Notes under the pieces: generated by a model
The model's input: the letters and a program-made list of their open reading frames with translations, nothing else
Told to the model about the DNA's origin: nothing
Database searches by the model: none
Shown here: one piece after another, positions 24,894 to 35,800 of the stretch
Layout: each line of letters begins with the position of its first letter
How positions within the stretch are numbered: the stretch's first letter is position 1
NCBI GenBank assembly: GCA_023079485.1
Contig: CM041115.1
Coordinates: forward strand, 28,448,826-28,512,825
Direction: 5' to 3'
Origin: Archilochus colubris
Taxonomy: Eukaryota; Chordata; Aves; Apodiformes; Trochilidae
DNA: 64,000 nt
Translations under genes and position numbers: made by a program

Positions 24894-27705
24894 CATAGAA
24901 TCACAGAAAGTTAGGGGTTGGAGAGGACCTTAGAGATCATCAAGTCCAACCCCTCCTGCCAGAGCAGGGTCACCTATATCAGGTCACACAGGAACACATC
25001 CAGGTGGGCTTTGAATGTCACCAGGGAAGGAGAATCTACAACTTCCCTGGGCAGCCTGTTCCAGTGCCCCGTCACCCTCACAGTGAAAAAACTCTTCCCA
25101 ATATTTATATGGAACTATGCTCCAGATTATAACCATTGCCCCTTGTCCTATTGTTAGTCACCACTGAGAAAAGCTTCACTCCATCCTCCTGGCACTCACC
25201 GTTCACATATTTATAAACATTGATGACGTCACCCCTCATTCTCCTCTTCTCCAAAGTATAAATACCCAGCTCCCTCAGCCTTGACTCATAAGGGAGATGT
25301 TCCACTCCCTTCATCATACTGGTCCCTCTTTCAAGCAGTTTCCTGTCCTTCTTTAACGAAGGGGCCCAGAACTAGACACAATATTCCAGATGCGGCTTCA
25401 CCAGGGCAAAGTAGAGGGGAAGAAGAAACTCTCTTGAACTACTAGCCACCCCCCTTCTAATGTAGCCCAGGGTGCCATTGGCCTTCTTGGCCACAAGGAC
25501 ACATTGTTGGCTCATGGTTGTCCTTCCATCCACCAGCACCCCCAAGTCCCTTTCCCCTATGCTGCTCTCCAACAGCTCCGTCCCCAACCTATGCTGGTAC
25601 CTGGTATTGTTCTTTCACAGATGCAAGACTTCACATTTGCCCTTGTTGTAATTCATTAAATTTCTCCCTACCCAACTCTCCAGTCTGTCCAGGTTCCTCT
25701 GAATGGCAGCACAGCCTTCTAGGGTGTCAGCCACTCCTTCCAGTTTTGTGTCATCAGCAAACTTGCTGATATTCCTGCATCCAGGTCATCAAAAAATATA
25801 TTGAATAATACTGGCCCCAGTACTGACCCACGAGGGACTCCACTAGAAACAGACTTCCAAAAAGACTCCATTCTGTTGACTACAACTCTCTAGCTTCTGT
25901 CCTTCAACCAGCTCCTGATCCACCTCACTGCCCAATCATCCAGGCCACGCTTCTTCAGTTTAGCTCCAAGGATGCTGTGGGAGATGGTGTCAAATGCCTT
26001 ATAGAAATCAAGATAGAGCATGTCTACTGCTCTGCCATCATCCATCCACCTACTTACATCCTCATAGAAGGCTGTCAGGTTGGTCAGGCATGACTTCTCC
26101 TTAGTAAAGCCATGCTGACTACTCCTGATAAGCCTCTTGTCCTTGATGTGCCTGGAGTCAGCTTCAAGAATGAGTTGTTCCATCACCTTTCCAGGGGTGG
26201 AGGTGAGGCTGTCTGGTCTGTAGTTACCTGGGTCCTCTTTCTTGCCTTCTTTGAAGGCTGGAGTGACATTTGCTTTCCTTCAGTCCTCAGGCACCTCTCC
26301 TGTTCCCAACAACTTACCAAAGATGATGGAGAGTGGTCTAGCAATGACATCCACCAGTTCCCTCAGCACCTGTGGGTGCATGCTAACAGGACCCATGGAC
26401 TGATGGATGTCCAGCTTCATTAACTGATCTTAAACCCATCCCTCATCAACCAAGGCAAACTCATCCTTTACCCTGACTTCCTCAGCAGCTTTAGGGGCCT
26501 GGGGCTCCTGAGGACATCCTCCAGCAGTGTACAAAGAGGCAAAGAAGGCGTTTAACAATTTCTCCCTCTTTGTATCCTCTGTCACCACAGCACCCACATC
26601 ATTCAGCAGTGGGACTACATTGCCTCTAGTGCTGGTTTTATCTGCTGTGTGTTTGAAGTAGCCCTTCCTGTTGTCCTTAACCTCTCTTGCAAGGTTTAGT
26701 TCCAAGGAGGCTTTAGCTTTCCTAGTTGCCTCTCTGCATTCTCAGATAACAGTGCTATGTTCCTCCCAAGTGGCCAGGCCTCCCTTCTACAGGTTGTCTT
26801 CTAATATTTGATTTTACCTAGCAATTCCCTGTTCAGCCATGCTGGTCTCCTAGTTCCCTTTGTTGATTTCCTTCTTATTGGGATGCATCAGGTCTTGAGC
26901 TCAAAAGTGGTCCTTGAATGTTAGCCAACCATCTTGGGCTCCCTTATCTGCTAGTGCCCTTGTCTCTAGGATTTCCCTTGGCAATTGATTGAAGAGGCCA
27001 AAATTGACCTTTCTGAACTTCAGGGTTTTGATTCTATTTGGAATCCTCTTTCTATCATGTAAGATCCTGAACTCCACCATCTCATTGCCATTGCAGCCCA
27101 GGTTGCCCTCAACTTCACTGCTTCAACCAGACTCTCCTTGTTGGTGAGGAAAAGAGCCAGCAATGTTCCTCTCCTAGTTGGCTTGTCCACCAGTTGCATC
27201 AATGCACTTGGAGGGACTGACTGAACTGTTTATGGATGGCTGAGTGAGCTTTCCAGCAAACATATGTGTAGTTAAAGTCTCCCATGAGAACCAGAGCTTA
27301 TGAGGCTGCTACCTGCTGCCTGTAGAAGACCTCATTCTGATCAGGTGGGCTGTAAATAGTCACCCACCACAGTACCTCCCACATTAGCCTGCTCCTTAAT
27401 TCTCACCCGCAAACTCTCAACTTGCTCCTCATCTACCCCTGGACAGAACTCAATACATTCAAGCTGCTCTCTGATGTAAACAGCAACTCCTCCACCTCTC
27501 CTTGCTGCTCTATCTTTCCTACAAAGGACATAACCATCCATGACCACATTCCAGTCATGTGAGCTGTCCCACCCGGTCTCTGAAATCACCACCAGATCAT
27601 ATCCCCTTGGCCTCACACAGATCTCTAACTCCTCCTGTTTGCTCCCCATGCTGTGTGCATTTGTGTACAGGCATTTCAGGTTGTGGGCTGAGCCTGCTGA
27701 CCCAC
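24894..27705 (-). mobile_element. CR1 LINE with nearly complete ORF2
   Basis: About 2.8 kb on the minus strand, from a CR1 tail (catagaatcacagaaag, then gttaggggttggagagg) at the left to the start of the endonuclease domain at the right (LKCLYTNAHSMGSKQEELEI). In element order it shows the endonuclease (RRGGGVAVYIREQLECIE), a linker (VKDNRKGYFKHTADKTSTRG), the RT fingers and palm (SSQHGFTKEKSCLTNLTAFY, then LDFYKAFDTISHSILGAKL) and the C-terminus ([20 protein letters not shown]). Frameshifts and stops break it, and ORF1 is absent, so it is an immobile 5'-truncated copy. Confidence 0.93.
25890..26186 (-). pseudogene. CR1 reverse transcriptase segment, longest open piece
   Basis: The open 98-residue stretch covers RT motifs around SSQHGFTKEKSCLTNL and LYLDFYKAFDTISHSIL, the first catalytic Asp region. 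It is a fragment of the broken ORF2 above. Confidence 0.85.
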
Positions 27706-28673
27706 CTGAGGGGAATGAGGGTCCTTCTGCTCTTCATTCAGACTGGTACATTGCAGCACTGGTGCAAACCCAGCTACAGGCCCTTTATTACCGTAAGGTA
27801 AGAGTAAGAGTTAGTTAAATAATTACTATTCATCCCCTAGAGATAACATCAATGAGATAGTTTTTTGTGACTCAGCGGTGAGAATGAAGCCAGATACTCA
27901 CGTTATCTCATTGTCAGATGACATATTCATCTCAGGCTGTTAAAGTTCATATGGTTGCAGCCGAGTTCATGTGCCAATGCCTGATGGACACTTGGGGGCA
28001 GCAGTGGCTTGGTTGTAAACTGGCTAAGTCTAGATACTTTTCCTCTTCTTCCGAGCATGACGTAGCCGTTAATGAAAAGGGCTGAATTGTTGAGAATCGT
28101 TAAATTTGCAAAATGGAGTCTTATAAAGTTAATCAACCACCACTCCTGCCAGCTTTGTCCTACACTATTTCACCAAAAGCCCTTAGCAGAAACTTGGACG
28201 TGTATTTACAATATGAGAAAATCTGCCTGCATTTCCACTCAGTTCTTGGCAACTACAGCAAGACTGTTAAAAGAAGTGTTTTCTGTCTAATTGGAGAAGG
28301 GAAGCCGCCAAATATGTTCCACATAATTGCAAAATAAAATTAACACATTTGTGGTCATTGCCAACACATAATGCAGGAAAGCACAAGTGGAACTCCGTAT
28401 ATTCCATTTCAGCCCACATAATCTTGCTAGTTTCCTGTAAGTTAACATATTGAAAAAAAAAAAAAAAAAGAAAAAGAAAAATAATGTTTAGTTGGGGTGA
28501 GAGTAAATCAAAGATTGTTAATATATTTGTCTTATTTTTGAATGTATGAAGGAATTGCATAAAAAGACAAGGAGCCAGCAAACTTTTTAACATGCCCTCC
28601 CCAGGCCCTCAAACCATTTCAGATCTACTTATTATTGCCTTCAGAAACTGAGGAGCAAGTAAATGAAATGTTG
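27706..28673. other. Intergenic DNA with poly-A tract
   Basis: No gene was recognised. A poly-A/GAAAA stretch lies at 28,453-28,482; no retroposed gene could be identified next to it. Confidence 0.5.
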
Positions 28674-28745
28674 TATAAGGAGTGGCTGAGGGAATTGGGG
28701 ATGTTTAGTTTGGTAGAGGATTCTGAGGGCAGACCTTATTGCTCT
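28674..28745 (+). mobile_element. CR1 stub cut by an LTR
   Basis: The stretch aaggagtggctgagggaatt, then gggcagaccttattgctct, matches the CR1 RT C-terminal region on the plus strand. It ends exactly where the LTR begins at 28,746, and the continuation is not found on the other side. Confidence 0.6.
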
Positions 28746-29482
28746 TGTCATGCCCCACAAGATGTGACGCTGTCACATCTCACACAGTGAGCAGAGCTCC
28801 CTGGATGGGGGGGCCAAACAAAATATCACATCTTATGGAGTGGACACGTCTCTATGTTCCCCCAGAGTGGGCATGGGCAGAGTTTCCCAGAGTAGGGGTC
28901 AACCCAGGGAGATTCAGACTGGACTCACTTGCTTTCTAAACTCCTTCGGAGATGAGCCTAGGTGTAGCTGGGCCCAATCCTTCTGCTTCTCTAATTAATC
29001 TCTTTTAACAACCCATTCGGTGAGATTAAGTTTGGGAATTCTCTGCACGGTGCTCAGGAGTAAGATTATTACCCAGGAGGTTTGTATAAAAACACAACTT
29101 TACTTAAAAGCGCAGAAGATTATAAAGCATGTCAGATTACAACTAACAGCATTATGAGTGATAGTACTTTCAAAGCAATGGATTACAATTCAGCAAAACT
29201 TAAGGAAGTGGTCAAAACAAGAGGTTACAACTGACAAAATTTAACAAAGCAACAGGGAGTAAAACTTAACAAAATTAGAAATTATGTTACCCTTATGTGC
29301 TGAGATAAGGCTAGAGACAGAGAGAGACAGGAATTGAGAGAGAGAGAGAGATAAAGATAGGAGAGATAACACCACCCTTGGATGCAGCAATGATCTTGGT
29401 AAGAAGCTGTGGTTCTTGGATGGTGAGTGTGCACCCAGCATATTGAATGTGCCTCCTTTATGCCACCTGACCCCACCTTTTC
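28746..29482 (-). mobile_element. LTR, family B, truncated, reverse orientation
   Basis: It begins TGTCATGCC, the reverse of the family B terminus, and shares the purine-rich (GA)n region at about 29,316-29,352 (the CT tract of the 17.4 kb copy) and the gcataaagg site near 29,460. About the first 290 bp of the LTR (its right end here) are missing, as similarity stops at about 29,482. A gtataaaaacacaac stretch at about 29,084 is a second possible TATA on the opposite strand. Confidence 0.75.
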
Positions 29483-29529
29483 ATGGGCACCTTTGGAATA
29501 TCATGTAAAGCAGCAGGTGTTCACTTGGC

Positions 29530-30478
29530 CACCTTCATATGGGATGAGTGGGCCATGAGACTGTGGAAGGCAGGACTGGTCACTTGGGAGGAATATAAGA
29601 CTGTTGTCCGAGAATGCAGAGAGGCAACTAGGAAAGCTAAAGCCTCCTTGGAATTAAACCTTGCAAGGGAGGTTAAAGACAACAGGAAGGGCTTCTTCAA
29701 ATACATAGCAGATGAAATTAACACTAGAGGCAATGTAGTCCCACTGCTGAATGATGTAGGTACCCTGGTGAGAGAGGATACAAAGAAGAGGAATTGCTAA
29801 ATGCCTTCTTTGCCTCTGTGTACACTGCTGGAGGATGTCCTCAGGAGTCCCAGGCCCCTAAGGCTGCTGAAGAAATCAGGGTAAAGGATGAGTTTGCCTT
29901 GGTTGATGAGGGATGGGTTAAGGATCAGTTAATGATCCCTCTACTCCCTCTACTCCCCCTCTACTCTGGGGGCCTCTGGTGAGGCCACATCTGGAATATT
30001 GTGTTCAGCTCTGGGCCCCTCCGTTAAAGAAGGACAGGAAATTGCTAGGAAGAGTGACCAATATGCTGAAGGGAGTGGAACATCTCCCTTATGAGGAAAG
30101 GCTGAGGGTCTCTTCACCTTGGTGAAGAGAAGAATGAGAGGTGACTTCATCAATGTTTATAAACATGTAAGGGGTGAGTGCCAGGAGGGTGGAGTGAAGA
30201 TTTTCTCAGGGGTGACTGACAAGGACAAGTGACATTGGTTATAAACTGGAGCACAGGCAGTTTCATATAAATATAAGATTTTTTTTTCACTGTGAGGGTG
30301 ACAGTGCACTGGCACAGGCTGCCCTGGGAGGCTGTGGATTCTCCTTCCCTGGAGACATTCAAAGCCCACCTGGATGTGTTCCTGTGTGACCTGATTTAGG
30401 TGAGCCTGCTTTGGCAGGGTGGGTTGGACTAGATGATATTTTGAGATCCCTTCCAATCCCTAACTTTCTATGATTCTA
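29530..30478 (+). mobile_element. CR1 LINE with internal deletion
   Basis: The left part (29,530-29,935) matches the ORF2 linker (LELNLAREVKDNRKGFFKYI). The right part (about 29,965-30,478) is the CR1 3' end with its tail (tttctatgattcta). About 1 kb of RT core, present in the minus-strand copy at 25,420-26,430, is missing between them. The junction consists of short ctactccc-type repeats (29,937-29,965). Confidence 0.88.
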
Positions 30479-30779
30479 AGGAAAGGGGAACTTTAAAATA
30501 TATTGAGTTTATCCTGGTGTTGATGGCAATACTTTGGGATCTGTTAACATATTTATCCCATGAACCTCTGGGAACAGTTTGCAAGGTGTATTTATTGAAG
30601 TTCCTGTTGTTTATATGAACACTGAAAATGGCAATGTTGAAAGGACCGTTATTAATCACTAACTACTAGTAATAACTGTAGTCTGGCAAATATATTTTAA
30701 TTGTTCTTTTCTCCTAACTGAAAGGGTAAATTAAAAATAACTAGCCATTTATTCAATGGTATTAAGTTCCAGTAAGAAA

Positions 30780-31150
30780 GTTGCACCTCCGTCAACTGGC
30801 TGCCTATGCTTCTTTTGGTGGAGCCCAGCACATGGTTGGATTTCTGAGCTACAAGCGCACATTGACAGCTCATGTTAAACTTCTGGTCCACCACCACCCC
30901 CCAAGTCCTTCTTCTCAGGGCTGTCCTTAATTCTTTCTCCTCCCAGCCTCTCTTGGTTCATGGTATTGCTTCATCCAAGGTGCAGAAACTTGCACTTGGG
31001 CTTGTTGAACTTCATGCACTTTGCACAAGCCCACTTCCTCATGTGATCCCATTTTATGTCATAGCAGGGAAAGGGACTGATGAAAAGTCAGCTGAGTATT
31101 AGCATTTTTCCCTGTGGTGTTGCCTACTTCAACTTTTATATCACTTACAA
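30780..31150 (-). mobile_element. CR1 internal fragment
   Basis: Reverse-strand CR1 landmarks: ggagcccagcacatggttgg, cacattgacagctcatgtta, then gcacttgggcttgttgaact. Neither end of the element is present. Confidence 0.75.
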
Positions 31151-31277
31151 GTAAGTTGCTCTTTATTGCAAAATGTAAGATGTACATTGGCTCCACCTAA
31201 TATTGTTTATAGACAGATGATTGGTCATCAAATTGACAGAGCTACTAAAGTAATCTCTGTAATTCATTCAAAATGTA

Positions 31278-31825
31278 AGAATCATAGAATATGTTGGGTT
31301 GGAAGGGACCTTTACAAGTTATCTAGTTCAACTCTCCTTGCAATGAGCAGGGACATCTTCAACTAGCTCAAGTTGCTCAGGTTGCCCTGTCCAACCTGAC
31401 CTGGAATGTTTCCAAGGATGGGACTGTCACAACATCTCTGGGCAACCTGTTCCAGTGTCTCACCACCCTCACTGTAAAAAATTTCCACCTTATATATAGT
31501 CTGAATTTACTATTTCCAGCTTTAAAACATTAACCCTCAACCCATTGCTACAGGAGCAACTAAAAAGTTTGTCACTAGCTTTTTCATAAGCCCTCTTTAA
31601 CTTATGAAAGGCTGATACAAGGTCACCCTGGAGCCTTCTCCAGGATGAATAACCCCTATTCTCTCAGCCTTTCTTCATAGGAGAGAAGTCCAAGCCCTCT
31701 GATCATTTCTGCAGCCTTCCTTTGGACTTGCTCCAATAGGTCCATGTCTTTCCTGTGCTGAGGACTCCAGGTTACCTCCTCTCAGTTTAAAACCATTACC
31801 TGGTTTCCTATCACTACAGGCCATG
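31278..31825 (-). mobile_element. CR1 LINE 3' fragment(s)
   Basis: A clear tail (agaatcatagaatatgttgg) starts the copy. The sequence follows CR1 to about 31,770, then a second short piece (tttaaaaccattacctggtt) repeats an already used part of the element, suggesting two copies or a rearrangement. Confidence 0.85.
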
Positions 31826-31839
31826 TTAAAACATCCTTA

Positions 31840-32260
31840 TCTGTGTCCAGGTTCCTCAGGTGGTTTCTCTTACAGTGGGAGGGACTGTGCTCCTTCCCTC
31901 ACTGTCTTGGGGTCCATTCACTTGAGAGGTATGGGACTACATGTTGCTAATAATGACAGGGAGCAAAAATTTGTTCAGTACCTCATCCTTCTCCTCATCC
32001 ATTGTTACCAGTTTACAGTTGTGCTCATCAGGGGGGAGTGCACGTTATTTGACCTTTTTCTGGCTGAGGCTCTCCTAGAAGCTCTTCCTACTACTCTCTG
32101 CACACCCTTGTCAAGCTCAGCTTTAGCTTTACCTTGATTTCCTTAACCCCATCCCTACACAACTGGGCAGTGTCCCTACACCATTACCAGGACACAAGTC
32201 CCTGCTCTCACTACAGTGCATTTCCTTCTTGACCTTTAATTTGACCAGCAGGTCAAGCTG
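31840..32260 (-). mobile_element. CR1 internal fragment next to the CpG island
   Basis: Reverse-strand CR1 between endonuclease and RT is recognisable: catccttctcctcatccatt, cagctttagctttaccttga, then gtcaagctgaaactt. It stops about 30 bp before the CpG island of MFSD14B. Confidence 0.65.
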
Positions 32261-32490
32261 AAACTTCCAAAATACAGCGATATTTTCCAGCATTATACAT
32301 GTTCCCGGAGGGAAGCGGAGAGCCTCCGGAGTCCGCCAAACAGCCATGGGCCGGGCGGCTGCCAACCCCCCCGCCGTCCACGGACTCGCCACACACTGCC
32401 CCGGCCCAGTCGCAGTTCCACCGAGGCGGAGGCGGATGCCGAAGGGGCGGGGCCGGGCCGGGCCGGGCCAGGCCGGGCCGGGCCGCGCCG

Positions 32491-32498
32491 TCACGTGA
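32491..32498 (+). promoter_or_regulatory. Palindromic E-box TCACGTGA (CLEAR/USF type)
   Basis: TCACGTGA is a perfect palindrome 112 bp before the MFSD14B ATG, just after the GC box tract. It matches the core of CLEAR elements bound by TFEB-family factors and also of USF or MYC-MAX sites. Position and sequence make it a plausible control site; binding is inferred. Confidence 0.5.
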
Positions 32499-32595
32499 AG
32501 CCGCTGGCCTGGGTCAGGCGGCGCGGCGGAGGCGGCTGTGGTTGTCCTTAGCCTGGTCTGCCGCGGGTGGCCCTACGGCCCGGCCTACCGGGAGG

Positions 32596-32613
32596 ATGGT
32601 GGGAGCGAGATGA
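32596..32613 (+). other. Five-codon upstream ORF overlapping the MFSD14B start
   Basis: ATG at 32596 is followed by gtg gga gcg aga and the stop TGA at 32611-32613. The stop shares two bases with the main ATG (32610-32612), forming ATGA. The upstream ATG has A at -3 and G at +4, a strong initiation context, while the main ATG has G at -3 and A at +4. Whether ribosomes use it depends on the transcript including this stretch, which is likely because it lies only 14 bp before the main start. Confidence 0.6.
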
Positions 32614-32804
32614 GCCTTGGTCCGGAGCAGCCGCCGGCCCCGGCCCGGGAGGGAGAGAAAGAGGAGGAGGAGGAGGAGAAGGAGGCAGCGATAGAGCTCG
32701 AGTCCCATCCCCAGCCTCTGGAGGAGGTCGGGGGCGCCAGGCGAGCCGGCTGGATCATGCTAGTGGAGAGGGGCGCCTGGAAGGCGGGCGGCAGCTGTGG
32801 CGCG
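32610..32804 (+). CDS. MFSD14B: MFSD14B exon 1 (start codon, acidic N-terminus)
   Basis: The exon encodes 65 residues and ends in phase 0 at gcg|gtgcgt. The start was chosen because it begins MSLGPEQPP, which resembles the MSVEPPP-type start I recall for mammalian MFSD14B, and because no in-frame ATG lies upstream within the GC-rich leader. The segment is cytoplasmic and disordered-looking. It carries the run [12 protein letters not shown] at about residues 14-25, and it has no transmembrane segment. A second in-frame ATG at 32757 would give a shorter N-terminus. This N-terminal region is poorly conserved, so the exon is the least certain of the set, although its phase fits exon 2 exactly. 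Confidence 0.82.
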
Positions 32805-35800
32805 GTGCGTGCAAGGGTGGGGCGGGGGGCTCGGGGCTCCACCGGCGGCGCGATGGTGCCACCGGCCGTGGGAGTGCCGTCCCGTCCTTGCGGACCGGGT
32901 GGCCTGTAGCGTCTCAGCGCCTGTCCGCCTCACCTCCTGGGAAGGGGCAGCTGCCTCCCTGAGCATCCTCCGGGTGCCCCCTCTTCCCTGGAAGCGTTCT
33001 TGGGGTTGGGGTGCAGCTTGGGGCCGCGGCTTCTGCTATCCGCGGCTGGCAGCACTTGGGGCTGTCGCCTGGGGCCTGTCGCCGCCCGTACCGCCTCACC
33101 TCCGGCAGCTCTCGGTGGTAGTTTAGCCCAGGCAAAGGCGACACCTGTAAGCAGGTGGCTGTAAAAATGTTTTATTGTAAAACCTATAAATCCGAAGTGC
33201 CTGGAAGTAAAAATTGGGTTTTCTTTGGGGTTCCAGGGAGTGCGTTTTGGTAAATCGAAACTGTAGAGTTACCTTACAATTTTAAGGTAACTTAGTCTTT
33301 CATCTTTGTCTTTTCCTACTTCGGTATGCATTAAAATGCCATTTTAGAGATAGAAGGAGCTGGAAGGGAGCTGTCTATGTGCTTACTTGAGAGTATCTCT
33401 CGGAAACTTTAGTTTCAAAGTGCTGCAGTTGCACACCGTTATTTCCCAGCAGAAGCGCCTTTCTAGCGGCTTAAGCCTCTCCCTTTAAACGTGCAAGACT
33501 TCGCAAGAAGCCTTAAAGACAACAGATCTGATCCCACACCTTCCATCTTTCTGCAGTAGGTGAGCACAGGTTTCTTCTTTCGAGCAGGATGGTCCAGGCC
33601 GAGGTGATTTAACTCATCTTCTTTCTTTAGCAGTGAGTGTAGAGAGTAAGCTGGGAATGGAGGAACCCAGGGGACCGAATAGCAAAACAGATGATTCTGC
33701 CATTGGTGTTTTTTAAAGGGGTACATATACAAAATTAGGCAATGTCTTGCCATGATAAATCACTTTTGGCTAGTTGAAATCACATACATTTTATTTGCAT
33801 CCTGACTTATTAGCTACTAATACTTTTTGTTAGACTGTGTTCAAGTGTTTGTGAATTGTTTGATATTAGTTCGGTTTTAAAATGAGGGATACTGAAGGCA
33901 TGGCTTACCACAGAACTTTTAAAATAATGTTAAGTCTGTGTCAGGGAGCTAACATCTGAACATGTATCAGCTGGAGAGAGAATAATTTACTGCTTTACAC
34001 TAGTGTGGTGTGACCTTGTAATGTCTTATACTGAGCATTGATGAGGTAGCATCAATGTGATACTCTGACTAGAGCTCAGGAATGTCAAAAATTATCTTGA
34101 AAGTATTTGTTTGACACCAGCAGGTTCTTTTTCGAAACTGATGAATGTGTTGCTGTGCTTTTAATGTATTAATAACCTAGAGAAGGTGTAAAAAAAATTC
34201 TGTGGAATTTTTTACTTAAAGTAGCTATTCATGTAAGTTAAATCCCAAGTGACTGCTTTACAGTTCTTGCAGCCAATCACTTTTATATTTGAGTCTTTCA
34301 GTTACCTTTTAGAAAAGTTTATGTCTACAGATAGATTGGAGTCCTTCAGAAAGTGAGACTGATGGTGATATTTTGGTGATCTGGGCTTGATTACAGACAG
34401 GTCCCATTTAGGATTCTAGATGCATATAATACAGTAACCCAGTCTGAAGTCAGAATTGAAAAGTAACTCTAGCAGAAGCCTATTAACTTTTTAGTTAAGA
34501 AATTTAAACTTTCAGCTGTATCATCACAGTTGATGTGAAGAAATAATGATGTAATTATGTAGAGGATAAACAGAGGAATGCATTTAAATAGGAATAGGGT
34601 AGGAAGTAGAAGGATACAGGCTGAGAAATTAAAAAATCAACTTTTTATTTAGTTGTATTAACTAATGTTAACTAGTTGTGTTAAGTAGATTTATTTAACT
34701 AGTAAATCTCAAGTAGAAAACCATAGCTGACAAAGGTACTAGCCTATTTTTCTATTAATAGGTGAAATGTTTGGTAAAAATTGATAAAGGATTAAAATAA
34801 TGCTTTTGAGCACTTAAACTTTGCTGGTTTATCTGTTGGAAAATTTAAGTTTCTGAATGACACAAATTCTTAACTTATAAAACGGTATCAGGATTTGCTT
34901 CTGTGTTCTTTTTCCCCCTTACCTCCAAGTTGAGCCCTTAAGGGACTTTGTGTTTCTGTAATGCATTTTCTACGAGAGAGAAAGGCAGAAGGCTCCAACC
35001 TTATTTTCTGTACATTGGCATAACAGTAATACTTACATCAGCCTAGGGTCAACTTCACAATTCCTGACTGAACAGTCTGTTTCCTACTTTGTTATTACAG
35101 GTCTTGTGATTCTTGGGAGGTTATCATATTGCTAGAACTCTCTCTGTCTAGACTTTCTTAAAAGAGCTTATTCAGACTAAAATATGAGGCTGGAACATGG
35201 CTTTAGATGTAGTTGGAGAGATCTCTGTTATAGCTGGGGGTGCACTGGGTGGCATTTGAAAGTGAAAGCTTGGTGTTAGGGCTGCTGCTGAAGCAAATAA
35301 AGAGATGACATTTTGCTGAACTGCCTCTTTCTATGAAGGAAATTTAATTTTTATTCCGATTTCTTTTGTCACATCAGATGGTAGGGCAAAGTGGAACAGT
35401 ATTAGTCAGGTTGTGCAAGGCTTTCTTCCCTTACTCTTCCAGCTCAGGGGTAACAAACTTCTGCTTTTTGCTTTGTTTGTAAGTAACTTTTGAATGCATT
35501 GCCTTTACTGAATTAAGAACAAAAAGTAAAATACTAAACAAGTAACCTTATGAATTGAGTTACTAGCTCAAAGCTAAAAGAACAATAGTATGCTTAAGTT
35601 AATTCCACTGGAATTAAATCAGTTTCCATTGGTTGAATTACCCCAGTTTCAGTGAGCTTCAGAAATTGAAGTAAGTGGTGCCATGGAAAATTTGTTACTG
35701 GTTGTGCAGTCCTCTTCCATCTGAATTATGAACACTAGTAGTATAAAACAGCATGTCATTCAGAATATTTTTACCAGATACTTAATTTATATGCAATCAG

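Larger units (their letters stand above)
32290..33120 (+). promoter_or_regulatory. CpG-island promoter of MFSD14B
   Basis: Base composition changes abruptly from AT-rich repeat DNA to very GC- and CpG-rich sequence around 32,290 and fades around 33,120, enclosing exon 1. The island contains a GGGGCGGGG GC box (about 32,444-32,452), a GGGCC-repeat tract (about 32,451-32,484) and a TCACGTGA E-box (32,491-32,498), all about 110-170 bp upstream of the start codon. No TATA box is evident. This is the usual layout of a TATA-less housekeeping promoter with dispersed initiation. The exact transcription start cannot be read from the sequence. Confidence 0.88.

Noticed and set aside
28453..28482. Poly-A run suggesting a processed pseudogene
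   Set aside because: No retrocopied coding sequence could be recognised upstream and no flanking duplication is evident.
32129..32966. Many long open frames on both strands in the CpG island
   Set aside because: High GC content lowers stop frequency. Only the frame starting at 32610 joins in phase to the MFSD14B exons.
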